Below, piece after piece: positions 33,661 through 46,289 of a DNA stretch of 64,000 nucleotides. A program made the translations under genes and the position numbers. How positions within the stretch are numbered: position 1 is the stretch's first letter; each line of letters begins with the position of its first letter. The DNA lies in the NCBI GenBank assembly GCA_963556255.1, contig OY744610.1:62234338-62298337 (forward strand), in the 5' to 3' direction. The notes beneath the pieces are model-generated. The model was not told the DNA's origin. It did not search any database and saw nothing but the letters and a program-made list of their open reading frames with translations. This DNA is from Allolobophora icterica (Eukaryota; Annelida; Clitellata; Crassiclitellata; Lumbricidae).

Positions 33661-33679
33661 ACGGATTTATGTATGCATA

Positions 33680-34445
33680 TGTATCCGGTAATCACTAACC
33701 CGGACACTAACTGCAAGTTTGATGATCAACATGCCTTTAGGCCTACGGGCTCAACGACTGCTGCTATAATGGCTATATCCACTCGCATCCTTGATGCCCT
33801 AGGCAGTGAACCCTATGTTCAGTTGGTTTCCTTGGATTTTTCTAAAGCATTTGACTCGGTCAGACACTCTTACCTGGCCGAGCAGCTTGCGTCCTTCCCA
33901 CACCCTGACCATTTCTTTAATTGGATCTTGAACCTCCTCCACAATCGAAGTCACTGCATCAAGTTCCGGGGAGAAACATCTTCCCAGGCGCAACATTAAG
34001 GGGATCAGGTTTGGGCCCCATTGATTTTGTAGTCACTATCTCTGGTTTAAATTTTAATCATTAAATTTTAATCAACCAATCAACAATTATCGCATCTTTA
34101 AAAATGCTGATGACTGTTACCTTGAGGTCCCCGCATCTAGCATCACTATCACTGAGATGGAAGTTGAGCACATCACTACATGGGCACGCTGCTGTAACCT
34201 ACATCTTAACATGAATAAGTCCAATGAAATAACATTCTCTCGCCATAGGGGAGCCATCGGTGCGCCTCCGCCTCTCATTTTAAATGGCATCGCCAGGGTG
34301 CACACTTTTAATGTTCTGGATGTCGACCTTAATGAAAAATTTTGGTTCTCAAGTCGTATCAAATACCTGACCATTAAGGCAAGGCAGTACTTCTATGCTC
34401 TTCGGGTTTTGAGGTCGCATAGACTTTCGGGGGATTGCTTGTAGA
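33680..34445 (+). mobile_element. LINE reverse transcriptase fragment
   Basis: Plus frames code 'QHAFRPTGSTTAAIMAIS' and 'QLVSLDFSKAFDSVRH' (RT motif A with catalytic Asp), then after a break NADDCYLEV (a degenerate YADD) and 'WARCCNLHLNMNKSNEITFS' and 'LNEKFWFSSRIKYLTIKARQ'. Neither the endonuclease nor the C-terminus is present. Dead copy, of a different LINE lineage from the L2-like ones. Confidence 0.82.
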
Positions 34446-34547
34446 TTGGACTTCACGTGTAGCCATCTAAACTCCATACATACATTATGTGCGCATATAT
34501 ACGGCCTATGAATGTACGTATCTACTGATGTAAGCATGGATAGTAAT

Positions 34548-34708
34548 CAGGCTGTAATCTAGTCCCCCTCTTGTGGGGGGGGAACAAGTTTCCTGGGGGG
34601 GATTTCCACCCCAACACGTGTCTACATTACAATATTGCTGGCCTCTAGGGGGGACATCAATCCTGGGGGAATTTACCCCCCCCCCAAAGACGTCTAGATT
34701 ACTCACTG
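34548..34708 (-). mobile_element. MITE with 9-bp target duplication, copy 2
   Basis: Reverse-complement copy of the 17119-17278 element: starts CAGGCTGTAATC, ends GATTACTCACTG, and has perfect flanking repeats GATAGTAAT (34539-34547 and 34709-34717). Internal G/C runs are conserved. Confidence 0.9.
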
Positions 34709-34844
34709 GATAGTAATAATGATAAGAGACATTTAGAAGCACACAGGCCAAGAGTCGGACACACATGTATAGACAGACAAAAACACACAGAAAGAAACAC
34801 ATGCAGATAGACAGACAGATAGACAAACAGAAAGAGAGACACAC

Positions 34845-34915
34845 GATTTAGATAGCGCCCTGGTACAAGCGAGCACGAAGAAAAGGGCACTGTACATGAG
34901 TTCATGCATATAAGT
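34845..34915. repeat. short dispersed repeat (GCGCC...CATGAGTTCATGCATATAAG)
   Basis: 'CGATTTAGATAGCGCCCTGG' and 'TACATGAGTTCATGCATATAAGTATG' recur at 43225-43305. The 'GATTTATATAGCGCC' form suggests a minus-strand LINE tail. It is part of the block I/II correspondence. Confidence 0.55.
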
Positions 34916-34932
34916 ATGTTTGTATATAGTTA

Positions 34933-35133
34933 TACATAGGCGTAGGGAAAACTTTAAGTCGTGGGGGCAAGATTTTACTTCGGATCGAAACAAAAATGAA
35001 TCCCGAAATTCAGGCAAGTTGGAACTTGTTTGTTCAGAATTTTCCCGTTTTCCCGGCGCCAACTTGCCCCACAAAACAGCAACGTAGGATATTTTTTGCG
35101 GGGGTTGGTGGGCTTGCATCCTACGCCTATGTA
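34933..35133. mobile_element. MITE with TACATAGGCGTAGG ends
   Basis: Starts TACATAGGCGTAGGGA and ends ATCCTACGCCTATGTA, a 14-bp perfect terminal inverted repeat over 201 bp. 'GGGGGCAAG' and its complement lie just inside. The target duplication is not certain (TA at most), so the superfamily is open; the ends look hAT-like. Confidence 0.65.
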
Positions 35134-35204
35134 TTCAATTCAAAACCTTCATTGATATCAAAAAAAGTTTTAAAATTTAATCTAATTTAATTGAACACAC
35201 ACAA

Positions 35205-35719
<515 letters not shown>

Positions 35720-35739
35720 AAAAGAAAATACACACATAA

Positions 35740-36200
35740 GGTAAGGTGACGTCGATATTGAAACAGCCAGAAGATGTCGTTAAACGCCGAATACTAATAG
35801 AGTTGTTAAGTTCTGCTTGGACATCTTTAAATCGGATCTTTCCCATGATACATAGTCTTCATTGTCGTTAAGTCGGTGATATAGAAATTTAAGAAATTTA
35901 AGAGCTGTAATAAGCCAAACTAATTTCTGTCGACGGCAACGGCCTTTGTTGTCAAAAGCTGTCGTTAAACTCGGGAACCTCACCTCAAGTCGGTGATTTC
36001 TGAGTAACTTTTAGCTAAGGCGTCAACAGCCTCTGATTTTCTTAATTTCAATACTATTTCTTCCCATTTAAAAGTATAAATATAAGTCTATAACAAGTTC
36101 TATAACGGTTTTGTTAGTATCCATTACGGCCCTATTCGGTGGCCCTAAAGGTCCTTTTCAGTGGCCATTAAGGCTATTTTTGGTGGCCCTTCTCGGTTAC
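35740..36200 (-). repeat. bipartite repeat copies and GTGGCC minisatellite in block I
   Basis: AAGATGTCGTTAAACGCCGA (35771) pairs with GACATCTTTAAATC (35820) on the minus strand. Second set: 'AACGGCCTTTGTTGTCAAAAG...GTCGTTAAAC' near 35940. 'GGTGGCCCTAAAGG' units occur at 36125-36195. The same order appears at 43440-44040. Confidence 0.6.
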
Positions 36201-36239
36201 CATGATAGGGGCGTATTCACACTCTGATTTTCATATTTT

Positions 36240-36760
36240 TGCGCTCCACATGCAATTACTTAGTTCCGGTTTAACGACACTGTGTGGTAACAGGCGGTGT
36301 AAGGAAAATGACGAACGTATAGTATTGAAAAGACCCGCATTAAAGGTGTCCAAGCAACGCTTTACAGTATTAGAAGTCGGTGGTTAACGACATCTTATGG
36401 CTGCCCTCCACATTTCTCCATGCTTAGGACTGGCACTACCTGGCACAACGAAACGGGTAGTGACGGAGTTAAGCAGTATTAGTGTATTACGACATCTTAT
36501 AGATACCAGGGCCATCGAAGATGCTCTATTACATTTCAAAGATAAGGTTAAACCATTATTGTAACAGTTTGGTATTGGCGATTTTTATAGCATCGGAAAG
36601 ATGCAATTCAAAGGTGTTTAAGTAGAGATTTGCAAATGCACCACTAGTAAGAGTATTCTGTGTTTAACGACATCTTGTGGCTGCCATGGCTGTTGACGTC
36701 AACACTTTACCTTACCCTATATGAGCTTTTGCAAAATGTAGATACAGACTATTGGTGAGT
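36240..36760 (+). repeat. bipartite repeat, second subfamily
   Basis: Two good pairs, AAGGTGTC 36343 / GACATCTT 36389 and AAGGTGTT 36611 / GACATCTT 36669. The second is followed by 'GTGGCTGCCATGGCTGTTGACGTC', the best-preserved extended box. A GTTTAACGACACTGTGTGGTAAC variant lies at ~36249. Confidence 0.65.
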
Positions 36761-37538
36761 AGCTTCTAAGGACGCTGTGTCATAACGAAACTGATTAGCG
36801 TTGCCCTCCTCCTTTATGCAGGCTTCGAACTGGCCACACCCGATTACATGACAGTGGCGATTTTTAAGCTACAGATTGGATGGAAGGATCCAGAGTTTTA
36901 CGACATCTTATGGCAACAAGGCCGTTGAGTTTTATATTGAAAATGTTTTGTACATTTTAAGTGCAACTGTACGAATTGAGCTTTGTAATGATTGTATTAC
37001 TTTGTAATGATTGTATTACTACACCAGGCATCACGGAACTCTGACACATCGTTTGCAAGACAGTTATTATCAAGATTAATTGCAACTTATTTCCATAGAA
37101 TGAATGACTCGAGACATTGAACTAGCCTACTATTTTAACTAGGCCTATATTTCGTCATACAGGTGGGCATGCTTGAATTTCCATGTTTCACATATCTTCT
37201 AAGAATTACAGAGGACTTCAAGGCTAATATGAATTGGTAGACCCTTTGTCAGGTTAAATTTTGTGCTCTTATCCGCCGCGTAACTTTTACCTTGAAATAC
37301 AGTGCTAAGCCACCATTTCTGGTCAATTATTCTGGGACACATCGCGCGCAATGCAATTCATAAAAGAAACACATTCACGACAGAAAGCGACAAAATATAT
37401 AGCCCTGAAGAATACTGATTTAGAGGTGTCTAAAGAGAAGTAAACGTAATCAGTACTATTCAACGTTAAACAACATCTTGCAAACGTCGATCTCATCCTA
37501 CAGATGTTATTTCTGATCGATTTAACCAATATACTATA
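36760..37538. other. diverged repeat copies, otherwise unrecognised
   Basis: Bits of the second subfamily ('GCCCTCCTCCTTTATGCAGGCTTCG' near 36803; GAGGTGTC 37423 / AACATCTT ~37471) in AT-rich DNA. No gene. Confidence 0.4.
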
Positions 37539-38453
37539 CAAGGGGCTTTCAATAAGTTTTGAGCCTAACCTATTTTAAAGAAAAGGTACACGAATGAGCA
37601 CACATTTATTTTACAACATAATACTCACCCCTTTGACAATGCACAGTTTGTAACGATCTCGGATTTTATCAATGCCAGTCAAATAGAATATTTCTGACTG
37701 CCCCCATCAACCACTCTTCCATCGCATACTTGAGCTCATAATCGGTCGAAAATGTCTGTCCACGAAGGTGGTTTTTAAATTTGGAAATATATGGCAATCA
37801 CTTGGTGCAAGGTCAGGAGAGTAAAATCCGCATTCAGCTACAACAGCTTGTCCAAAATGTGACCTATGCATCGCAAGTCCTTCATTTTTTGGTCAAATAT
37901 TCGGGGGACCCATCGCACACAGACTTTAGTAATCAACAAGTGTTCGTTCAAAATCGTCTTAACTGAACCAGTGCTAAATGCCCACGGTGTCAACTATCTG
38001 CTGCACATTGACTTGACGAGTTTGCAAGACAATATTTTCTAAAGCACTACAAGTTTCTTCACAGACAGCTTCAGATGGGCGTCCAGACCAGGGCTCATCT
38101 TCAAGGCTTGTTCTGCATCGACGAAACTCAGCAGGCCAACTCTTGACTCTGGCATATGATAGCGTATCTTCATCGTATACAACAATCATTCGGTTGTGTA
38201 TCTGCTGCGGATGAACGTTCTCCAGTGTCAACAATTCTATCACTGCGCGATAGCGAATTTTCTTAAAATCAGACTTACTGTGCTACCAGCTATCTTTAAT
38301 AAATTGTATCTCGTAGAATAAAAAAGAAGACGACATAAAATGTTTAGAGAACACCTATAAGACTCCATATATATATACAAGACCTATAACATTTGTTCGC
38401 CTAAAACATATTGCGGAAGATAGCCGGGCTCAAAATTACTTGAACGCCCCTCG
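37539..38453 (-). mobile_element. mariner transposon, internally deleted
   Basis: Ends read CAAGGGGCTTTCAATAAG and, inverted, CGAGGGGCGTTCAAGTAA, each continuing to TTTTGAGCC (22 of 27 bp match). TA flanks both sides (37537-37538, 38454-38455), the Tc1/mariner target. Minus frames give the N-terminal HTH region 'RMIVVYDEDTLSYARVKSW' and 'DEPWSGRPSEA' (38243-37974), then 'VCVRWVPRIFDQKMKDL' and 'GFYSPDLAPSDCHIFPNLK', which includes the third catalytic Asp. The stretch with the first two catalytic Asp residues is missing. Length is 915 bp versus roughly 1.3 kb for intact mariners. Confidence 0.9.
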
Positions 38454-38459
38454 TAGTTG

Positions 38460-38770
38460 CTTCTTATTTAACGATGGTGTGTCATAACGAAGATGAATAG
38501 CGTCATTCTCCTCTCTAAAGTTTAAATATATCGCAACTGGAAACTCGACATTTTAAGCTAGAGTTGCCACACCGCGGCTAACATACAATTCGGAAGGATA
38601 ACCTTGTTTCAGCTTTGTGACTTTCTGTTTTGCACGAATTGATGTTCATATAGTGTGAGTAATTGAGATTTAAGGGTGTCTAAATAGACATTCGCATTAC
38701 AAGTTCTCATTGTTTGGCGACATCTTGTGGCTGCCAGAGTCGTTGACGTCGACCTCTCCTTACCTTTGTT
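38460..38770 (+). repeat. bipartite repeat, second subfamily
   Basis: 'TTTAACGATGGTGTGTCATAACGAAG' near 38467, then AGGGTGTC 38673 / GACATCTT 38719 followed by 'GTGGCTGCCAGAGTCGTTGACGTCGAC'. Confidence 0.62.
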
Positions 38771-38802
38771 GAAACGAACTAAACATTCGGTCTCCTAGAT
38801 CA

Positions 38803-39147
<345 letters not shown>

Positions 39148-39292
39148 AGGTAAAATCTTCTGACCCTGAACTTTCTCGTCCTTCGGATCCTCCATTGTGT
39201 CTACGGTAAGATTAGTTTATAAACAAAGGCAAGTGAGAGATTAAACAATTGGGCGTCGAAATGGACAGGAATGTGATTTGGAGTCAATTGGT

Positions 39293-39510
<218 letters not shown>

Positions 39511-39719
39511 TGGAGCTCAGAACGGTTGAAGAAGCGTGTATGATTGCTTGTCGGTTCAATCACCTTTCCGTCGATTGAAGTATTTGGCTTCTCTAAGTCT
39601 AGAAGCAGACTCCAGAGTTTGAACAGGCATATTATTCAGGACGGTTTACGTCGACATTATATTACCGTACAGACTTGAACCTGGAGGAGAAGTGAACTAT
39701 TGTTATTCCAAAAGTTTAG

Positions 39720-41660
39720 CGACATCTTAAACACTGCTGTGGCCATTAATGTCTTTGAAAAGTAATTGAACATCACTGCATTTTCTCGTTGAAGAGCAAT
39801 CGTTCCAATTACATTTCCCATCAGCGATGAATGGATCCAGAGTTTAACGACATCTTACAAAGGCTGTTGACGTCGACAGAAAGTAGTTTTGCATATTACA
39901 GTTGGTTATCGAGCGAAATATAAAATATGCAGGATAAGAAAAAACTAAGTTAAAGGTGTCTAAAATGTTGATTTTCATTATACCGTGTAGCAAGAAAATG
40001 TGTAGCGACATCTTGCGTTGAACTCGACCAAGAAAGTAAATATAGTGACATTATCGATTGAACGAAAATACGAAACATATACGATCAGAGATGACTAATT
40101 TAAAGGTGTCAAATTTCTTAAATTATAATTATGATATTATGCATCATGAAATTGTTTTAGACATCTTGCGTTGACCCCGATAGTACGTTACAAAAACCAA
40201 GTCTTTTTCAGTGATTGATGCCATTAAGGATTGGATCAGCGATAGTAGTAACGCATTGTTTAATAACATCCTATAGCTACAAAGGCGGTCCGTGTTGTTA
40301 TAGGATGTTGTTATATATGGATGTAGCTACAGCATGTTCAGCGATTGAACGAAAATATGTGATGTAAAGGAACAGAAATAACTTACTTATTGGTGTATAG
40401 AATATAGGTGTCTAATTAGAATATGTAGCACGAAATTGTTTAATGACACTTGCCTTTTACATCTACCGTAAGTTAAAAGGAGCTCTACTATTGCCTCTTC
40501 ATCAATTGAATGATAATTTGAAACTTTATTATAGGATCGGAAACAAATAATTTAAAGGTGTCTAAAATTTTGGATTTTCATAATAACTTTTGGAATGAAA
40601 TTGTGTAACGACATCATGCGTTAAACTCGATCACGAAAGAAATGACGGTATGTCTATATTAAATGTAAAGATTGAACGAAATATGGAACATATACCATCA
40701 GAAAAAACTAATTTAAAGGTGTATAATTTTTAAATCTATTATGATTATATTATTTTGCATGAAATTGTTCAAAGACATCATTTTCAGTTACTGGTAGGAA
40801 ACCATTAAAGAGTTTGAACAGCGATAGTAGTTATCCATTGTTTAACAACATCCTATAGCTACAAAGGCGGCGGTCTGTGAATATGTCGTTATATATGGTT
40901 GTAGTAAATGTATGCAGCTATGCGATGTAAATCTCCACGAATTCAAAACGAGATTACGAGCATTCTTTATTAACCCGTAAACACTCCACCATCTAATTAC
41001 ATCGATTTTATAATATCGATCATATTATATTGATGCATATGAAAGCAGGCATGTCTAGGAGCTTCTAGGAGTTTCTTTAGTTAAGAATGTTATTTACAGT
41101 TAAAGACAAGCCTCTTCACGGTGTAACAAAATGTTATAACTTTTCGAATACAACCTGAGCAAGCTACCGTAAATGATAGCATGCAATGTCAGTCATTACT
41201 TGAAAATGTTACTTTAGCTGCCCGGGTGCTCCTTTTTGGGCCACCCTTTGCAACCAATAACACTTAAATATATGAAATTATTGTGAATGTTAGCTTGTTA
41301 TTATTGTTATTGATCGCAATAAAGATATTCATTGATGTTCAGCGATTGAAGAAAAATGTAAGAATTTTGAATCAGAAATGAGTAGCTTTAAAATGTATTG
41401 AATATTGATGTCTAATTAGAATATGTAGCATGAAATTATTTAATGACGTCTTGCGTTTGCCTCGACCGTACGTTAGAAGGAACGTAAAGCGATCATATCA
41501 TAAACGGAACGAAAAATTTATATATAGTTTATGAGAAACAATTTAAAGGTGTCTAAAATTTTGATGCGTATTTTAACAAATAGCCTGAAATAATTGTTTA
41601 GCGACATCTGACGTTGACTTCGGCCATACGTTGAAGTAAATTAAGCTGTTTTCAGTGACT
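39720..41660 (+). repeat. ~160-bp tandem array with complementary boxes (array II)
   Basis: Box pairs at 39953/40007, 40103/40160, 40555/40610, 40716/~40770 and 41546/41603, with decayed units between and lone GTTTAGCGACATCTT boxes near 39716 and 39845. Unit text follows array I: 'AAAATTTTGATTTTCATTATA', 'GCATGAAATTGTTTAACGAC', 'TTGCGTTGACCTCGACC.TACGTTA'. 40,900-41,400 is AT-rich linker with one decayed unit. Confidence 0.7.
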
Positions 41661-41699
41661 TACATGAAGACATATAGTCGTTTAATCATCGATTATTAT

Positions 41700-41883
41700 T
41701 TTTTTTCCCCCGATGTACATATAATCCCTCAGGAGTCAGATACTAAACATGTGAATATTAATCTTTGGAGTGACCATCTTATTATTATTATTATTATTAT
41801 TTTTTTACCCGAGGTATATATGATCCCTCAGGTGTAAGATACTAATTAAATATGTTGATTCTGGAGTGGCCGTATTATTATTA

Positions 41884-41900
<17 letters not shown>
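41700..41900 (-). mobile_element. two LINE 3' tails (hairpin + ATT)
   Basis: Two copies of the minus-strand 3' hairpin seen at 23446: 'CTCCTGAGGGATTATATGTAC' with 'CGGGGGAAAAAA' (41700-41740), and 'CACCTGAGGGATCATATATAC' with CTCGGGTAAAAAAA (41803-41845). Both run into (ATT)n. Only the terminal ~80 bp of each was integrated. Confidence 0.72.
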
Positions 41901-41922
<22 letters not shown>

Positions 41923-41939
41923 GTTATATTTAACAATGA

Positions 41940-42126
41940 TGATTAAATAATCTGAAGCGCCATCTCAGCGTCACTCAGTGAACAATTTATCGTGAAAAGG
42001 TCGACGAGAAGCAGATGGCGTTCCCGCGTTGGACAGCTATCGACAGTCTCTGAAACAGGTAGCTTGTCTCAAGCGTGTCCTGAGTTGAATCCGTCAGCCT
42101 ATGTCCCAGTTCCAACACAAAATCCA

Positions 42127-42195
<69 letters not shown>
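41940..42195 (-). mobile_element. LINE C-terminal fragment, same family
   Basis: Minus frame codes 'DFVLELGHRLTDSTQ' and 'TSYLFQRLSIAVQRGNAICF' then a stop. It matches the 'LFQRLSISIQR' region of the LINE domain at 23515. A (TTA)n tract borders it on the right (42126-42195). Confidence 0.75.
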
Positions 42196-42196
<1 letters not shown>

Positions 42197-42744
42197 CAAA
42201 CGTTTAACGACATCATATGGCTGACATGGCTGTTGGCGCTATATCGATTGAGGTATACAATAATCACTTATTGTCTGTTATCAGTTCAGTTTCTTGATTG
42301 TAGATCGTTTAAGGTCATCAAATTTGCTGCTGAGTTTCGAGATTATGGATTATTTGTCAATGAAAAATATATGTATTTAAACAAAACCGATTTAAAGGTG
42401 TTCAAGCAGAGCTCTATAAACTCAGTACTCGATGTTTAACGATAAGATAATAAATGTTTGTCTATAAAACATATAAAGGAATTTTTCCAATATTATTTTA
42501 TGGTTTCAAATAATCCACTGTCCTATGGCTGCTTTTGGGAATTACTGCTAGCTGGCTACCCAACCCTAGTCCCTGCCATTGTAGGATAAGAAAGATGGGA
42601 TGTCGGATAACAGAACTATTTCTTTCGACTGATTTCATCCCAACTATATCAGCGATTTAACAACAATGAAGTATATATATCACGGGAAAGACCCAATTTA
42701 AAGGTGTCCAGGCAAAACTTCAAAATTGTATTAGTATTCGGTGT

Positions 42745-42745
<1 letters not shown>
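42195..42745 (+). repeat. bipartite repeat copies in block II
   Basis: GTTTAACGACATCATATGGC at ~42199; AAGGTGTTCAAGCAGAGC at 42395 with its partner truncated (GTTTAACGATAAG); AAGGTGTCCAGGC at 42701 with its partner replaced by the (TA)n tract at 42745. Confidence 0.6.
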
Positions 42746-43200
<455 letters not shown>

Positions 43201-43224
43201 GATGTGAGCATGCATAAAAAATTT

Positions 43225-43530
43225 TTAAGACGATTTATATAGCGCCGTTGCTCAATCGGGGCCGAAGGAAAGCGCCATCTACATGAGTTCATGCATATAA
43301 GTATATTTTGATGTTATATTATAATATTGGAATCGATAAAGCGTTTTAATTTAGTTGAACATAATATACACATATATTTACACAATATATATGTACAAAG
43401 AAAATACATAGTACATACATGAGGTAAGGTGACGTCGCTGTCGACGGCCATGGCAGCCACAAGATGTCGTTGAACACCGAATACTAATACAGTTTTGAAG
43501 TTCTGCTTGGACACCTTTAAATTGGGTCTT
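43225..43530 (-). repeat. short dispersed repeat and bipartite repeat copy
   Basis: 43225-43305 matches 34845-34915. AAGATGTC 43461 / GACACCTT 43510 is a clean minus-strand box pair preceded by 'GTCGACGGCCATGGCAGCCAC', the full extended box. Confidence 0.65.
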
Positions 43531-43732
43531 TCCAGTGATATATATATACTTCATTGTCGTTAAATCGCTGATATGGTTGGGATGAAATCAGTCGAAAGAA
43601 ATTCTGTTATCCGATAGGCAAAACTAAAGCGTCGACACCTTTTGGATCTTAATTTCCATTCAGTTTCCCCATTTAAAAGTAAAGCATATACATATAATTC
43701 TATAACTTGTTATATAACGGTTCTTGACCATT

Positions 43733-43952
43733 GGGGAGGGGGGATCGAGTAGTGGTAACATTCATGGCCAGAAGCGCATGAAGTACGCGGATCGACTCCC
43801 GTAACCCCCCTCTAGGGCGGCGCCTTCCATGGCTGCCAAACCGTGTGTTAATTAATGTCTTGATTGTACTTTCATGTTTCAATGTAATCTGACTGCGTTT
43901 GTCGGTTTGAAATAATAAAGAATATAATTATTTAATTATTATTATTATTATT
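43733..43952 (+). mobile_element. tRNA-derived SINE, family b
   Basis: The head 'GGATCGAGTAGTGGTAACATTC' (A box 'TAGTGGTAACA') and 'GTACGCGGATCGACTCCCG' (B box) sit 42 nt apart, a tRNA-like fold. A ~120-bp body ends 'GAAATAATAAAGAATATAATT' and (ATT)n. It interrupts the GTGGCC minisatellite region relative to block I. Confidence 0.78.
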
Positions 43953-44066
43953 AAGGATCTCTTCAGTGGCCCTTAAGGTAATCTTAAGTGGCCACATAGG
44001 CTTTTCTCAGTGGCCAAACACGCTCCTTCGCGATTCCGTATAGGCAATTAGTAAGTTGCTGTTTAA

Positions 44067-44719
44067 CCCTATGACGCACACCTGGGGTCTACTGGACCCC
44101 AGCGATGGCAGTTTCTTGATAACTACGTCGATACAAATAGTAAAAATCTGATATATTTCTAATTCCTCAGATATTCACCCCCTACATTTGTGGATAACTT
44201 TAAAGAGATTTATGTTTTTGGTTAAAGAGTAAAAAAATCAAATAGACACCTCGGGCATATTTAGCATACCTGGGGTCCAACAGACCCCACGCTGTAACAT
44301 TGATAGTCTCATGACGCATTGACTATTGCATAATCCCGGTTACATCAATAATGGAAAGACTTGTACTTCCATGGTACAAAACTGGAAGAAACATAACGAT
44401 AGACAACTCGACTTTGACCAGCAATCAAAATTTCAGGAAGCACCTCAACCCCGGTAAAAGCGCTGTTTAATCTGTCTGCGTACGTTTGAATAACTGATTA
44501 TTGTTAATTAATCACAATAAAAAAGTTCTTACAGTGAATATAATATCATACCATGATCCAAACATGTTGCATAACTGCATGCACTCTCTCCCACCTAAAA
44601 TAAAATCATTCATTTCCATGTTCTATTAAAATTGTAGAACTGGGGGCCGTGTTATCGATGGGGTCCATTAGACCCCAGGTGTGCTAAATGTGTTGGATCG
44701 GAAGGTGTGCGTCATAGGG
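44067..44719. mobile_element. piggyBac-type nonautonomous element
   Basis: 653 bp starting CCCTATGACGCACACCT and ending AGGTGTGCGTCATAGGG, with exact 17-bp inverted ends beginning CCC and flanked by TTAA on both sides (44063-44066 and 44720-44723). Both are diagnostic of piggyBac. 'CACACCTGGGGTCTACTGGACCCC' (terminal), 'TACCTGGGGTCCAACAGACCCC' (internal) and, inverted, 'GGGGTCCATTAGACCCCAGGTG' are subterminal repeats. No transposase. Confidence 0.94.
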
Positions 44720-44814
44720 TTAATAACTCTGTGTCGTGACGCTGAGTGTACATAATAATCTCCGAACAAGCGAATTAAGGAAAGTGACGACTATATAGCA
44801 TTAGAACGGAACGC

Positions 44815-44965
44815 TTTAAAGGTGTCTACACTGTTACTGGAAAAGGTGTAGAAGGGGTGGGATTAAGGTAGGATAGGGTGTGATGTGAGACATTTTACAC
44901 CCCAGCATTAGGCAACGTGGGAACTTAGTAAGTAAGCGTGGGTTTTCCCACCTTACATCATAGGG
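44815..44965. repeat. bipartite-repeat A box and palindromic 'TTACACC' element
   Basis: AAGGTGTC at 44819 loses its partner to an insertion beginning 'CTGTTACTGGAAAAGGTG' and containing 'GGGTGTGATGTGAGACATTTTACACCCC' and 'CCCACCTTACATCATAGGGTGG'. This insertion resembles the elements at 53045 and 63360-63870. Confidence 0.5.
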
Positions 44966-45249
44966 TGGTAATTATAACTCAATGCTATATCACTGAAAAA
45001 TTATAATGCTAGTATTTGATCATGTAAACAGGTAACTGTAAACTTAACTAAATTATACGTTCTTATAATTAATCAACGAATAAGTGAAAAATTAATTAAT
45101 GTTATAATTTAAATAATTTAAATAATAATTCATTGCAAAATTTATTGTTATAACCTTCGATGAGCAATGATAAACAAGACACAACCTTGTGACAATTACA
45201 TAAAAATATGTGTTTGCATATTGCGTTTGAAAGTAAGTAAGTAAGTAAG

Positions 45250-45310
45250 TATGTTCTTTATTGAGCCGCTTGCAGACGCACTGCGGCTTACAAAACACAA
45301 GCATACGAAA
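45250..45310 (-). mobile_element. SINE 3' fragment related to family a
   Basis: 'TTCTTTATTGAGCCGCTTGC' followed by 'AGACGCACTGCGGC' is similar to the 3' end of SINE-a on the minus strand. A (AAGT)n tract lies next to it (45232-45250). Confidence 0.5.
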
Positions 45311-45419
45311 CGAGGCGCAATAAACAGAATAAGGAAAACCAATAGATAAGTTAAATGATGATAAGTTGGTGAAGATGAAATTAGGTTAGATTTAACTAAT
45401 AAAGTTTGGAATAGGTATA

Positions 45420-45645
45420 TACCTTGTTACCTTGTGCTGTCAACTCCTGGAGCTCTAGCGATCGCCATGACACACATTCTCCATTGCTTCCTATTCGAAG
45501 TCAGGTCCCTTAGTGCTTCCAGATTCATGCCAGTTACATCGTGAATCTCATCCATCCATTTCTTCCATGGTCGACCCCGTCTTTTTTCCCCTCACCACAA
45601 GCCAACATCATTTCCTTTTCTAGCCCATCAGATCGCATAACATTC
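45420..45645 (-). mobile_element. LINE C-terminal fragment, copy of the 5.9-kb element
   Basis: Nearly identical to 5903-6120 over ~220 bp ('ACCTTGTGCTGTCAACTCCT', 'TCATCCATCCATTTCTTCC', 'GCCCATCAGATCGCATAACA'). 5'-truncated. Confidence 0.75.
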
Positions 45646-45689
45646 TTATAATGAAACTCCTGCGGGTCATCATATCGGCTCTAGGGATT

Positions 45690-45860
45690 TTGCGGACGTG
45701 CGGGCGCGGGCGGAGATCATAAGTGCACGCCCTCACAGGGGGGGAGCAGAGCATGGAGAACGTGACCTTGGTTACTCAGAACGGCAGCGAATAAGGCATT
45801 ATCAGCCTTTTGACAAAGGACATCGTAGGGGCCAATATCGGAGGGCAGGTACCCCAACCA
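45690..45860 (-). mobile_element. LINE C-terminal fragment, second family
   Basis: Minus frame codes 'QKADNALFAAVLSNQGHVLH' and ALLPP, matching the 14798-15190 LINE fragment. Very short remnant. Confidence 0.6.
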
Positions 45861-45902
45861 ATAGTTTAACAAAATTGCATGAATTAAAAAAATTACTTCA
45901 GA

Positions 45903-45972
45903 GTGAGTTTCGAACCCACCACCTCGTAGATTCACAGGATGCGCCTCAACTAACTAGGCCACGCTGCATTAG
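45903..45972 (-). tRNA. tRNA-like module (pseudo-tRNA/SINE head)
   Basis: Minus strand: 'GCAGCGTGGCCTAGTTAGTT' contains an A box (TGGCCTAGTTAG), and 'GGTGGGTTCGAAACTCAC' is a B box. The acceptor stem is poor, so this is a tRNA-derived repeat rather than a functional tRNA. Related modules lie at 48930-49760. Confidence 0.55.
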
Positions 45973-46289
45973 CAATTGCTGCAGCATAAAAATTATCCAT
46001 TAAAAGGAAATAATTCTAACGGAAAGAAAAATATTTCAAAATATTTAATTTAAACTAGTATATTAAGTAAAATGTGACTAAATTGGATTCATCGTAAAAC
46101 GATACCCGCACGTAGAATTTATGACTGGGCCCGCTATTTTGCTCTCAGGCATTTGATGTGCTTGTACGCAAAATGTAAGTAAGTTAATAGTTTTCTTTAC
46201 AGCCATGATAACTACAGCGATTAGGAATTTGTTTAATTATTCTAATAAGCAGGTAATTATGTTATTACATTATGTAATGTTGTTCACAT

